Part shown: one piece after another, positions 9,552 to 21,500 of the stretch | How the letters are laid out: each line of letters opens with the position of its first letter | How positions within the stretch are numbered: position 1 is the stretch's first letter | Assembly: GCF_026262505.1 (NCBI RefSeq) | Contig: NC_067205.1 | Span: 13,454,001-13,518,000 of the forward strand | Direction of reading: 5' to 3' | Length of the DNA: 64,000 nt | DNA from: Trichomonas vaginalis G3 | Taxonomy: Eukaryota > Parabasalia > Trichomonadida > Trichomonadidae | The notes under the pieces: model-generated | Database searches by the model: none | What the model was told of the DNA's origin: nothing | What the model saw: only the letters and a program-made list of their open reading frames with translations | Translations under genes and position numbers: made by a program

Positions 9552-11454
9552 TCAAAATATTCTATAAGTGTCTAGTATGGAATTCAAAAGAATAAAGAAA
9601 ATGGTAACGTAAATAAACGTATTATGAAATAATTTATAATTAAAATGAAAAAAAGAAAAAATAATAAGTAAAGTGACTGGAAATGAAAATGAAAATCAGT
9701 GTACAGTTTTATTTTTTTCTCGCTGTGAAACGTATTCGGTCATTTTTTTAAAAATTAATTTTTTGTTAGAGATAAGAGCTAAAACTTTGCAGACAACTCC
9801 CCCATGTCTAGCAAATTTAACATTCGTCTCCCATTTTTATATATTTGGTTTAGAATGTTCGAAAATGCGTAATATGGTCATTAATATTAATTGAAAAGAA
9901 CCTTGAATTAATTCAATCTGATCTCACAAAATATTTTAAATTACAAACTTTGTAGTTTGAATAGATAATTAGTATTAAACTCAAATAACTAGTTTATTTT
10001 TGAATAAAAATTATTTGAATTTATTCAATTTTGTGAATTTTCCTTCAAAAATCAAGTGTAAATATCTTATTTGCCATATAATTATAAATACAATGAAACA
10101 TATTCGAAATTGAAAAGAATGACTTTTTCTGTTCTTTCAATCATTCAATTTGAATTTTGCAATATTGGATTTCTCATTAAATAGCTATTAAAAACAACAA
10201 GCAATTTAACTTACATTCAAATTTATTTGTGTTATATTCAATCTTCTCAAAACTTATAATTTTCGGCTATAGCATGATTATATGCTATATAATATAATAA
10301 ACCTATAATAGTATCATTCTTTCAATTATTTGAAGAGAAAACCGAAAAAATCTATTTTCGGTCTATAACAATACAAAATCAAAATCAAGAAATAAATATT
10401 TTCATAAATGAGTAATTACCATGGTATTTTATATTCATAGAATTCCCACGGATTTAACCACTTTTTAATTTTGAAACGAGTGATCGTTTGACATCATATC
10501 ATAGTTTTAATATGGCTATATTAGTAATTCATTTTTTATAAGAAAAGTTCCCTCTTACATTTACAAATTTGATATTTGACAAATCTCTTCATGTTTAGCT
10601 CTATTCTTGAATATTATGAATATACAAAGCATGGATTTATCATTTCCAAATTTCAAAGTATATAAAATAAAGACATTTTTTTTTCAAATTACTTCATGAT
10701 AGATCGAGCAATCTCAATATAATTTTCGTTACGTATTATCATATTTTATCCCAATGGATATTGAATTAGCTCATATATGCTGGTTATAGAGAAGATCATC
10801 GAATTTGTCGAACTTGGCCTAGGCTAATGAAAAAATCTTCTTTGTTTTCATAAGTGTTGGAAGATAAAATCCAAGAAACACTGTGTTAAGGGAGATGATA
10901 CACTAAATGAAATTCATTTTTTTATTAAAATATACTGTTTGTGCATGTATATGACAGTTTGCGATCTTTGCTAAACTCTAGAGAGATAAACATGCCTCAA
11001 ACACTCTCAATTCTCTATCTTAGATCATTATTTTCCAATAGGATCTATGATTTAGCGCTTATCGAAAAATTTGAATAAACAATCATTTATGAGCTCTAAA
11101 GATGATGAAACATAGGCTTTCAAGACTGACACAATCTAGGAAGGGATTCTCCACAATAGCATCATATATTTTCTTTGAATTCAACTTCAAGTAAATAAAT
11201 ATAAAATTAAAAACTCCGATGAAACTTATTTGGTCTGATATAGAGAAAACTATATTCATATAAATGTGAAAACAATCTAAATTTGAAATAGTTAAGGATT
11301 ATAAAGCGAATTTATCAATTTGGAATTTAATAATTCAAGATATTGTTCGGAAATGCCATGTTCATTATTTATAAGAAGACAAATAACAACATGTGCAAGA
11401 TTTCAAAAAAGAAACAAAAAAAATTTTTTTTCGAAAAATATAATACAAACAATT
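9552..11454. other. AT-rich intergenic DNA, no gene seen
   Basis: This is very AT-rich with homopolymer runs. A 73-codon frame near 9673 has no coding character. I see no RNA gene or element ends here. Confidence 0.6.
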
Positions 11455-12834
11455 TTAATTAACATGAAATCCATCACCGCTATCATCTGTTTCATAAGAT
11501 GCTAGGAAATCTGATGTTAAGTCTTCATCGGAAATATCATCAGATAAATAATGCGCAGTTCTCAGAGCTCTATATGACCTTACAATATTTACTATTGTAA
11601 GGATCACAACAATGATAATTAGAATCGTTCCTACAGAAACGTTTACAAACGTGGTTTTCTTCGGAACCTGTGTTTTGATGAACTCTGTTTGAATCGGAGG
11701 ATGTGTCTCGTGAATTTCAGGGACATCATCACCTCTTATGATAACATTTGGTTCATCTTCGTATTGACCGTCCCATGTTTCTTGGGGAGTCATTTCAAGT
11801 GTTTGCTCTGGAACTTCTGGGTCTGGAGTTTGTTCCGGAATAGGAGTGGGAGTAGAAGGAGATTCAATATCACTTGAACTAGAGTCGGAACTTGGAGTTG
11901 AAGAAAATGTTCTGAAAGGTGTTTTGTCGTTGGTACGGAACATTGTTTTGAACGGAGTGGAGTGAGCGGTTGAAAATGGAGTATATTTCGCAGTGAAGTG
12001 AGGAGTTGAGTGCATTGTTGAGAACGGAGTGATGACTGGTGTATATGCTGCAGTACTATGTGGTGTAGAATGGAAAGTACTATGAGGAGTTTGATGAACA
12101 GTAATAATAGGAGTTCCAAATGGAGTTTGCGCGGGAACAAGAGATCTTTGGCCAAATGATTGATAATCACCTCCGCCTTGAATATTCGTGAAATCGAAAT
12201 GAAGATTTTCAGGACTATTTCTAACTGCGAGTTTCATTCTAAGAACTTGTGCATCTACTGTTAAACTTTTCGAAGCTCCACGATTAATTTGCTGAATAGA
12301 ATATCCTGATGCATATGATATTTCTCCGTTAGAAAGAGTATTGGTTATAGTAGTTTCTGCATGCTTATGGACAAAGTATAGGCAAAATGTTGTTGATCTT
12401 GGTTTTCCTGAGGCTGCGAGAACTTCATCCAAATCAAAATAATCTTTTATTGAAAAGTAAGTATCTCCACTGCAAACCATGTCATACGTAAAGCCTGCTC
12501 TTGCGAAAATCTGCCTAGATGTTTTCGGACGCACTAAAATAGATATAACTTGATTTTGATTTGATGCAACAAAAACTTTCTTGAGTTCGGATTCATCAGC
12601 TAAAGTAAATGAGTTATCATCCCAATTATTCGGATCTGTTGTCCATCCATAGTTATATTTGATTTGATCCCCTGGTTGTAAGTCGTAGATAACAAGATAT
12701 GATCTTGAATTTTCTTGTAGAGACGATTTAAATAAGCATTCAGTTCCTGGTCCGCAAGTAGATTGGAAAACGGTTCCGTCGCCGGGAGAAGTTACAGTAG
12801 AAATGCAGGCGGATAAAGGAATCAGAAACAGCAT
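11455..12834 (-). CDS. Single-pass surface protein with Thr/Pro/Ser-rich repeat stalk
   Basis: I chose the ATG at 12834 (459 aa) because the longer open frame upstream begins with a non-ATG codon and an initiator-like motif lies at 12841-12848. The N-terminus MLFLIPLSACIS is a very short signal peptide. The ectodomain (to about residue 245) is cysteine-containing and beta-rich. It is followed by a mucin-like stalk (about residues 245-340) made of TPxxTxHSTP-type repeats, then a Pro/Glu-rich linker, one membrane helix (VGTILIIIVVILTIVNIV) and an acidic cytoplasmic tail rich in Asp/Ser. This is the layout of a type I surface protein, and the stalk would be a target for O-glycosylation. No named domain is recognised. 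Confidence 0.75.
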   Translation of the reverse strand: MLFLIPLSACISTVTSPGDGTVFQSTCGPGTECLFKSSLQENSRSYLVIYDLQPGDQIKYNYGWTTDPNNWDDNSFTLADESELKKVFVASNQNQVISILVRPKTSRQIFARAGFTYDMVCSGDTYFSIKDYFDLDEVLAASGKPRSTTFCLYFVHKHAETTITNTLSNGEISYASGYSIQQINRGASKSLTVDAQVLRMKLAVRNSPENLHFDFTNIQGGGDYQSFGQRSLVPAQTPFGTPIITVHQTPHSTFHSTPHSTAAYTPVITPFSTMHSTPHFTAKYTPFSTAHSTPFKTMFRTNDKTPFRTFSSTPSSDSSSSDIESPSTPTPIPEQTPDPEVPEQTLEMTPQETWDGQYEDEPNVIIRGDDVPEIHETHPPIQTEFIKTQVPKKTTFVNVSVGTILIIIVVILTIVNIVRSYRALRTAHYLSDDISDEDLTSDFLASYETDDSGDGFHVN

Positions 12835-12840
12835 CAAATA

Positions 12841-12848
12841 GAAATTGA
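12841..12848 (-). promoter_or_regulatory. Initiator-like motif of the 11455-12834 gene
   Basis: On the gene strand this reads TCAATTTC, seven bases before the ATG, as expected for a trichomonad initiator element with a very short 5' UTR. Confidence 0.45.
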
Positions 12849-12918
12849 AAATTGAGAAAGCATTGAAACAAATAACTTTGAAAATTTTGTTATGAAACAA
12901 ATCATAAAAGATAAACAC

Positions 12919-14822
12919 AGCTAAAATAAAGGAAAAACGAATTTGCAGATTGAAAGGGAAGAAAACAAATGAGAAAAATGAAATGCATTGTATTTAGTAA
13001 TGCATTTTTGCTCGAAAATTTAGATAATAAATTCAAAACAAAAAATTTGATAAAAGTGTAAAATTGTAAAGTTCACAATCGGAATAATTTATGATAGAGT
13101 AATAGATGTTATGATAGAATATTAAAAATTAAAATTAAATAAATTCAAAAATGTTGAAATATGTCAAAAATTAAAATCAACATTTATAATACGAATTTAG
13201 CTATTCAATAATAACAATTTTTTTGTTCAATAATTTTGCAAATTACCTCAGACTTTTCAGAGGATTGAGTGGCAACTCAATCCTCTGAAATAGTCTGTGG
13301 TAATTTTTAGTCTCTACACTATTTCAATATAAGCTTCATTTTTAAACAGTTTTTAAAAATCGAGCATTGAAAAGTGTGATGCGACTTTCAGTTTTTTGAA
13401 TCGACTTTTCGATTTTGAGAGAGTTTTCAATATGAAAATTCAATCGGAGTTATTGAAATTGTCTTTCTATTTTAAATTCTAGTATAGGGCATGAAAAAAT
13501 AAAATGAATCGTAAAATTTTATGACAGTAAGTATTGAAAATTTAAAATCGTATCGAAATAACTAATTTAATATTTTAAGCTCAATGAAAAAATTACGTGG
13601 AATTATTTTCAATATTTGACAAATTTTCAATTCGAATATTAATTTTTTTATTTTATTATTCGACACGATTATATTGTGTGGTATTAATTTTGAACTTAAA
13701 ATCAATTTTACCACTTTTCTATTTGAATCCATTTTTCTTTACATTTCAAATCCACACATTAATATATCAATCCAATTATATATTATTGTTTATTCCTATT
13801 AAAAATATATTTCTGTTTCATCATTCTATCAAACAAAACAAACTTTTCATTTAATATCCACTACTACAATCACGTTTCATTTTGTTCTACTAATTTTTCA
13901 CCTAAATTAATCATATATTTATGGAATATGAATAATTTTATTTCATGAATATACTCCATAAAATTATTCAACCAATTCATGATTGTTTAAGATATATAAT
14001 TGCGGTCTAAATACGCAATGATTGAGATTATCTTTCTTTAGATACAATTTGGATTGAAAAACAATTTGACACTTAACCCAAGTTCTAAATAATTAGCATA
14101 AACCTTGTTCTAATAATTTTCATAATTTAAATTCGTTATATCCAACAATTTTATTTTGATAAATGAATTCTAACTTAATTTAGCTATAATATATTATATT
14201 TTTCATACTTACATATTAGGGTGACATTTCCTATAAGTTAAATTAATCTCGGAACACATTCACTATTTTTTTTTATTCTTCTCCAAACTATTGCATTGAT
14301 CCAATATGGATGTGAATTTAATCAAATAAAAATCCATAAAAGCATACTTAAACTTTTAAAACATGCATATTAACTTTTAATTTTGTTTTTGATTTGGTCA
14401 ATTGTTGGTTTTATATAAAATTAATCATTGCAATCAATGGATTTAGAATGTTCATATTCTTTTAAAACTGTTTGGGTTCCCATGACAAGCTAGGAACTGT
14501 AAATATTTTTATTCAAAATATTACAGGTTTTCATCGAAACAGAGCAGAAAAACCATTTCCAAAGGTAAGAGATAAGAATTTAGTTTTAAAATTCTTCGAA
14601 CATGGATTTTACAGAAATAAAATTTGAATAGATACTTAATTAGATTATTGCGTCACAAACAATAGTATACTCTCAGATAAGCGTTTTTTGTTTTTGATCA
14701 CTGAAAAAGGATAAAATTTCAAAATTTTATATCACGATATTTTTGTACAACGTGTTCAATAGAATAATTGCAAAAGCGCGTAAATTATTTTTTGAGGAAG
14801 CCTGAAATTTTTTGAATAGTAA
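12919..14822. other. AT-rich intergenic DNA with one hairpin
   Basis: No convincing gene is seen; the 85-codon frame at 13597 is a low-complexity Phe/Leu/Ile-rich artefact. The only structured part is the hairpin at 13240-13306. Confidence 0.55.
13240..13306. repeat. Solitary imperfect hairpin related to the 37-kb array
   Basis: Outer arms AAATTACC and GGTAATTT enclose CAGAC/GTCTG and a core AGAGGATTGAGT ... ACTCAATCCTCT with a loop of a few bases. The core resembles hairpin 3 of the array at 37383-37409 (AGAGGATTTGAC/GTCAAATCCTCT) in sequence and loop. Confidence 0.75.
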
Positions 14823-15653
14823 TAAATTTAGAGGTAGGGCAACGATAGGTCAAAAAGGCTTCTCTGATAGATTTCCTTGCCTTTTGGATATGCTATAATA
14901 TATAGCCTAGCATGATAGGATATGATGTCAAAAGTTAGAACATAACTTAGGATCTTGAGAAAAATGAAAAACAAAAATTACATAAAAAAAGAAAAATTTT
15001 ATCTAATTTGTTTTTTTGGACCGAATAAGTAATTTTATTGAATTTCAATACGACACATAGATTTTATTATTAGTAATAAATATAATGGTTTACTATTAAC
15101 AAGGAACCTAAACTAATGAAAATTTGATTTCAAATATTGTATATGATTATCATAGATTACCAAAATATATTGCTATTTATGAGGATATAATATTGATTAT
15201 TAGTAAATCGTATAAATTTAATAAATATACCATGAATATTGAATGAATTTCTTGATTCATAGGGGTAAAACGCGCTTTTATATGATTTAGACAGAGAATT
15301 TATGAGATGTAAATAACACAATAAAGGTTTATATTGAATATTTTCTAAAAATAAATCGAAATTATAAAAAACAATACATTTATTCATTGAAACTACTTGG
15401 ACAAATATGAAACAAGCATTCAGGCAATACTTTTGAGACTTCAACGCATCTGATAATTTTTATATAACTTCACCTCTTATGCTTAGAGTGGAGGTATTGA
15501 GATCGTATAAGTATAGATGAGCTCACATTCAGATATGATGTGTGAACTTCTGTTTTCACTGCAATTTTGAATCAGAATAAACTCAAAACAAGAATAAAAT
15601 GATATACTCACTCTCTAAATGTGTTAGAGATTTAAAGTTGTATGAATAAAACG

Positions 15654-15702
15654 ATTCATCTTTCGAAGCCTCCCATTTAATGAGAGACTTCGAAAGATGA
15701 AT
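15654..15702. repeat. Hairpin, 15-bp perfect arms
   Basis: ATTCATCTTTCGAAG and CTTCGAAAGATGAAT flank a 19-base centre that can pair further (CTC.CATT/AATG.GAG). It lies within the 14831-18227 element. Confidence 0.75.
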
Positions 15703-15852
15703 GTATTCATGTAGATGAAATACTATATATGACCATGTGTGATACTAAAGATATCAAAATGTTCATTTTTAAGTGCAATAGAAGGGTTATCTCTCGTAAA
15801 ATCTCAATTTAAGGAAGATTTAGAAAGAACTCCTTTCCTAAGTAGATAGTGT

Positions 15853-16122
15853 GTGGTTTCTGTCTTTTGGTTGATCAGGAACTATGAAATTAAGTCGGAC
15901 AGAAAGAAGTTCTTTCTAAAACAGACTCCAAATGAGTTGTTCGAAAAGAACTTCCTTCTGTATATGGATAATTGTAGTTACCGCACTGAAGTATGTGATT
16001 GTGATGATGGAGTTCTCGATAAATCTAAAATCGGATTAAGATTAATTGAAAACTCAAGTAATTCTTTGAAATCTTGTGTTGTCTGGCACTATAATAACCA
16101 AAGAATGAGAATATTATGTTGA
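15853..16122 (+). CDS. Doubtful 89-codon ORF
   Basis: This open frame has better-than-background composition and an NELFEKNFLLYMDNCSYRTE segment, but no recognised domain and no clear initiator. It sits between two hairpins in the 14831-18227 element, in a stretch of partly self-complementary DNA. It could be a small gene or part of a structured non-coding region. Confidence 0.2.
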   Translation: MVSVFWLIRNYEIKSDRKKFFLKQTPNELFEKNFLLYMDNCSYRTEVCDCDDGVLDKSKIGLRLIENSSNSLKSCVVWHYNNQRMRILC

Positions 16123-16128
16123 ATGATG

Positions 16129-16174
16129 AGTACGTGTGCTCGGCATTCGCCGAGCGAATTGAGTTTAACGTACT
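16129..16174. repeat. Two-part hairpin with GC-rich core
   Basis: GCTCGGC (16138-16144) pairs with GCCGAGC (16149-16155) around ATTC, and outer AGTACGT (16129-16135) pairs with ACGTACT (16168-16174). The motif AAAAGTGACA follows at about 16178. Confidence 0.75.
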
Positions 16175-18560
16175 ATGAAAAGTGACAAATTTGGGCTTTT
16201 TTCCTAGGGTTATGATCTCTTCCTTTCTGCTCAATACGACAGAAATGAAAGAATGAATTTGTACTCCCTAATTGATTACTACAATCTGTATCTATCTTTA
16301 ACATAGAATTAGCTGCATTGTGATTTATACTCCAGAATTATTCAATTTAAGATCAACCTCGTAAATTTTAATCATATTGCACCAATACTCCTACGTTGAG
16401 ATAAGAACATGATTATACATACCAAAGCCCCATATTAAAAATCAAAATTTAGCACCTCCATTATGCAACCACATTATTTGTCGCAAATAAGTATATTTAC
16501 GCATATTATGATGCATATTCACACAACTCGTATACATGAAAAGTTATTAAAATCAGACAAAATTATTGCAATAAGGAAAAAAAAACAACTTTATTATATA
16601 TGTTAGTAATGAATTACAAATATTTCTACACAGAATGCTCAATACTTCATATAATCTTCGAATATTTCTTATTACAAGTTAATACATTTTGACTCGAACA
16701 TGATAAACAAAAGCTGACACGCTGATTACTACATTTATGAAAATATAGTACGTTTCCATTCATCTGTTTACTTGTTTTTGTTGGAATAAAATCATTTTTT
16801 TTTCTTTCATGAAATAAGAATTTTGCTGCGAAAGCAATATCTCTAACAATAATTAATACATTACGTCAACTCTGGAATGAGTATTTATCAAATATGATAT
16901 CAAAATCAAAAATTAGTTGTTTTTTATGAGTAAAAACGATGTAAATTGATTATTTGACTAATTATCAAATACTTTGATTTTCCAAATTTTTTTTGAAATT
17001 GATTTTTTCTTGTGAAAATTCAAATTGTTTAATTTCATTTTTGAAATTTTGAATTTTTTTTGGAATTTTGAGTTGATCAATTCAGCAGAATTGATAATGC
17101 TATTGCTTTAGGGCATACCACAAGGTGATGAATAAAAGGTGAACATTAACAAATTATTTTAAATCACAAATATCATCCTCATCAACTTTAATTCTAAAAA
17201 GAACTGTACTGAATTATGAAAATGCATGATTTACATTATTAAAATCTTTGAATGAAAATAGTACAAGATAAGTTTTTATTCATTTTTAATTAGATTTAAA
17301 CGAAAAACTACTCCATATTAAAATTTAAGTCGAGAAATCGTATTTTGTTCTTATTTGTTAGCATTTTGTAGACATTCTAATCTTGAATTAATTTGTTACA
17401 TGATATTATTAACAAATTTAACTGAAAAAATATGTTAATATGGAATAAACCATGATTATATAAGCTATCAATGCTATATATACATATGTAAAAGATTCAT
17501 ATTAACTCAATTAACAAAAATGATAGATTTTCATAAAGGTTCAATCTAGGTTCGTCCGAAAATTTTGATTTTTATATAGAAGACATAGTTTCATATACAT
17601 AATTAAATTTTCAAACAAATTTGATCATACCATTTATTAAGCAGGATAGTATATTAATTACTATCAGTATAAAAATATAAAAATGATTATATTTAATTAT
17701 TGCATAATTTAGTCAAAGAGTTATAAGCCTCAAGTGATCGTTATCACCTTCAATGCACGTATATTTTATTGATTCATAGATATTTAATCTATGTTTGACA
17801 TGTTGTTGTCGTCATTCGTTTTGTTCCCATTCTTCCTAAGTTAGAATTAGAGAATACACCATCCACATCATCTAATTTGGTCCTCAGCGATAGATTGGTT
17901 CATTTTGGAGGAGTCCCATCAGACAGTTTTCGAGCACCAAATATCAAATTTTAATGTATACAAATCTTTAGTGATTTATCTCTTTTATGATGAGTAAAAG
18001 GTTTCTGCTCATCAACATTTGATTTCCGACATATATGATTTCTAATTGCAATTATTTACTTTCTTTTTATAATCTAACTCTGTGACTCATACCATAAATT
18101 AATTATTGGAAAGTGTCAATATGTTTGGCACAACGCATGGCGGAAGATACCGAACCATGCAGGGAATATGATACGTTTAAGATCTCCGAACTTTTTTTCC
18201 AAAAATTTTCTATCGTTGCCCTACCTCTATAAATTTAACCTCTCAGAAAATTACATATTGTCAAAATCTCAATTCAAATATATCTTTGTACAATTTTATA
18301 TCGCCTATATAATACGTGTGAGATACTATTAAAGAAAACTATATCTTCAAGTAATAAAATACGTTTTACTATTTAAAGCATTGAAATGTTTAAAAAGAAA
18401 TTGATCAACGCACATATCTAATCAATATTCATCAATATTTTTGAATTATAGTTTGAAATTTGAATGCGTTTGTGAGAGTATTCAAATACAGAAATTGAAT
18501 ATAAGTATATAATTTGAATTGAATTAGTCGATTGAATTTTTTCTTTTTAAAAATAAAAAC

Positions 18561-18568
18561 TCATTTCT
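18561..18568 (+). promoter_or_regulatory. Initiator-like motif of the cyclase gene
   Basis: TCATTTCT lies 14 bases before the ATG at 18575, fitting a trichomonad TCA initiator. Confidence 0.5.
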
Positions 18569-18574
18569 TAAACA

Positions 18575-21500
18575 ATGCAGGAAACAGCAATCACAGCATC
18601 ATCATCACTACAAGATATATCTAATTCTGAAAACACCAAGCTAGAGCAATTGATTGATGTGCCTTTTACAAAGAAAGCAATTGCTGCATTGTTAAGGTTA
18701 TTCAACTATTTTGACATTTACGCCCCAAGAATACCAGCTGTATATGATATTATCACCATTATAAGATTCTTCCAGCTTATTGGTGGTTCTATTATGGCAG
18801 CAAACACAGATTTGTTCAAACCCGGTACTTTAACTTTCAAAGTAATGTCAGTAATATCAGTTCTATTTCATGTAGTACCAGTTCAATACAGAGATGCAAA
18901 TCTTGTTTATATTTTAACTGCAATTGATGCGATTCTTATTGTATTTGGCTTTTACTTAGTAATAACAGTATTCCAGTATAAAACAACTTCTAAAGTTCCA
19001 AGAATGTCATTATTAATACTAAGCTTCTATATCGCAATCGGTCCTTTTATCATTCTGCCACTTGCAGCCCAGTTTGTGGGCCAAATGATTTCAAATGAAA
19101 TAGCTACAGCTTCAAAACCAGATAGTATTGAACTTATCCTCGCAATTGTGACTGTTACACAGTTTGTATTCTACATTTGGATGATGATGAAGACCTATAC
19201 AACGACCATCATTTTCAGAGCTACAAGTTTACAAACATTAGAAGGAAGTGCTCAAAATAAAGTGTTTCTTGTCACTCTATTCAACACTTTAATCTGTGCC
19301 ATAGCTACAGATATGGATAGAATACCTCAGACAGTTATAACAGCCATTTCAATGCTGATTTACGTCTTTTCAATTACTACAGTATTCAATTGCGGAACTT
19401 TCATAAGACATTCCCATCAAATAATGATTCTTGGAGGATCAATTCTTGGAATTGTCATAAGTGCCGTTAATTTCTGTCCAGCTGAGAAACAAAATCAATA
19501 AAATTAACAAACAATTCATAAAAACAAAGAACAGACTAAGAAACATTTGGGACCTAATCTTACAAGGAAGTACAAATGATATGGATTCCCCAATTAAAAC
19601 TGCTTATCAAAGTGTCAAAGAATGCAAATCCGATGTCTTATATTTAAAGATGATTTATCCCAACAATAGATTTGCCTTAAAACTATATGCAAGATATTTA
19701 CTTGAAATCAAATCAGATGTTGTTCAATACAGGAAAACATTAGATAGTATAGCTCTTTTACAACGAGGTCTTAAAATTAACAACGATACAGTTCATGATT
19801 TGGGAATGGAATCTTTTCCATTGATACCTGAAAGATTGAGCGATTCTGAATTGAACATTAAAACAGGAGAAAACGAATCAGGGGTATTAGACGAAATTGA
19901 AGTTGAAGAAATTAAAGATGAAGATTATGAATCTATTGTCAAACTTATTGATGTTCATAAGGTTCCAGCTATTCAATATTTGTATACAACTACAATAATA
20001 GCTTTCATATTCTTACTATTAATACCAATTATTGGAATTTGCGTTAGTTTTGGTTATTTCAAACAGAGTTTAACAGATCCAATAACATACATGGAAGGTG
20101 TAGCATATACAAGAAACATTGTTAATGTTATTTCATGTTTTGCTGTTCGTTGCTTATTTGAAGAACTCAAAGATCCAAATAATCCAACACAAAACATTAT
20201 TGGTCCTCTAACAATGGTTCCAGGATTTCCAGCAGAAGCTTTTGGTGGAGAATATGTTGGAAGAAAAATTATTGAATTTTATGCCAAAAATATTGGAACG
20301 ATGAACTCAATGATTTCAGGATTAAGATCATTTAAACCAGGAAACAAGCACATCGAAAAAGTAAGAGACTTGTTGTTTGCCAGGAATATTATTTATCACT
20401 TTTTCATTACTAAAGAAAATGTCAGGAATATCCCGTCATCTGCTGTTGATATTTCTTACCAATTGGCCTCAACTGTTGGAAGACTTTTGGATCATGATGT
20501 ACTTAATGTTGATGTTGCCAAGAGTTCAGATTCTCTAACAGTCCGAAACAACAATGTATTAATCACTGAAGCCGCAAGTAAAGCATTGACTTCAATTGTC
20601 CAATATATCGGAGATAACCATGAAAAATATAACAAGATATTCTGGGGATTATTTGCCTTCTTTTCAGGCATGAATTTTATATTCATTGTTCTCATCTTTA
20701 CATTTCAAAAGAAGAAATTAGAAAAGAACAAAAATGCAATTATAACAGCAATTTCAGAACTTCCAAAGACAGTCATTTCAAACGTTTCTGCAGCATTTAG
20801 TAATCTCAAAGGCAATCAGTCAACAAGTCAAAAAGCAAGTAATGGTCATGAATCAGAAACAAACAGACAAGAAGAATCAATTATTAAATTATTCTCTTCA
20901 ATATCAGATGGTGTTAACTCATCATCTTCATATTTCGTTCTTTTCTGTTATGTTATGATCATTGCTTTGTCAATATTATGTTTCTGGTTTGCTGTTCAAT
21001 GCTTCTTCAGTGCTTCAGATGTTGTTTTCTACAATTGCCATCATATCAATTACTTCTACGGTTCCATCACTTTCTTATTCGCATTGGCATCAAGACTTTA
21101 TGATATTTGCCTTGCAACATATCATACTAACTTCAAAGATACAATTTTAGATGTCAATCAATCTATTAATGAAATGGAATCATATATTCCTTTAAAATTA
21201 ACATACTTCCATTCGATTCGTCTTGGTGGAAGAGGTAAACGCGAAGTTCCATTTGAAGGAATGGCAGAAGCACTTGACCGAGCTACATCAATTATCAAAT
21301 GCGACGATCCAATTAAGCCTCCAGTTGAAGTTCCTGAATCTACAAGATGTTTTTCTGCATCAAATACTTTATATATTGCAGTTTGTTATTTCAAACGATT
21401 TGTCAAATTAATGAAACAAGGTGTATTTCCACTTCCATGGGGATATCATGTTAATGATGTTTTCCAAGTTGGTCCATTAGAATTACATGAAGCTTTCTTC

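Larger units (their letters stand above)
14831..18227. mobile_element. TA-flanked inverted-repeat element, about 3.4 kb
   Basis: GAGGTAGGGCAACGATAG at 14831-14848 is matched by its exact reverse complement at 18210-18227, and each end is flanked by TA (inside a TAAATTTA palindrome), compatible with a Tc1/mariner-like target duplication; an 8-bp TAAATTTA duplication is also possible. The interior has no transposase-like ORF, so it would be non-autonomous. Inside lie the hairpins at 15654-15702 and 16129-16174, and an 89-codon frame at 15853-16122 with no recognised domain. The two ends could instead be independent copies of the same terminus 3.4 kb apart. Confidence 0.5.

Noticed and set aside
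11790-12170. 126-codon frame overlapping the surface-protein repeats
   Set aside because: A Leu/Ser-rich frame created by the regular repeat of the real gene on the same strand.
13597-13854. 85-codon Phe/Leu/Ile/Tyr-rich ORF
   Set aside because: Typical of AT-rich non-coding DNA; no start context or conserved feature.
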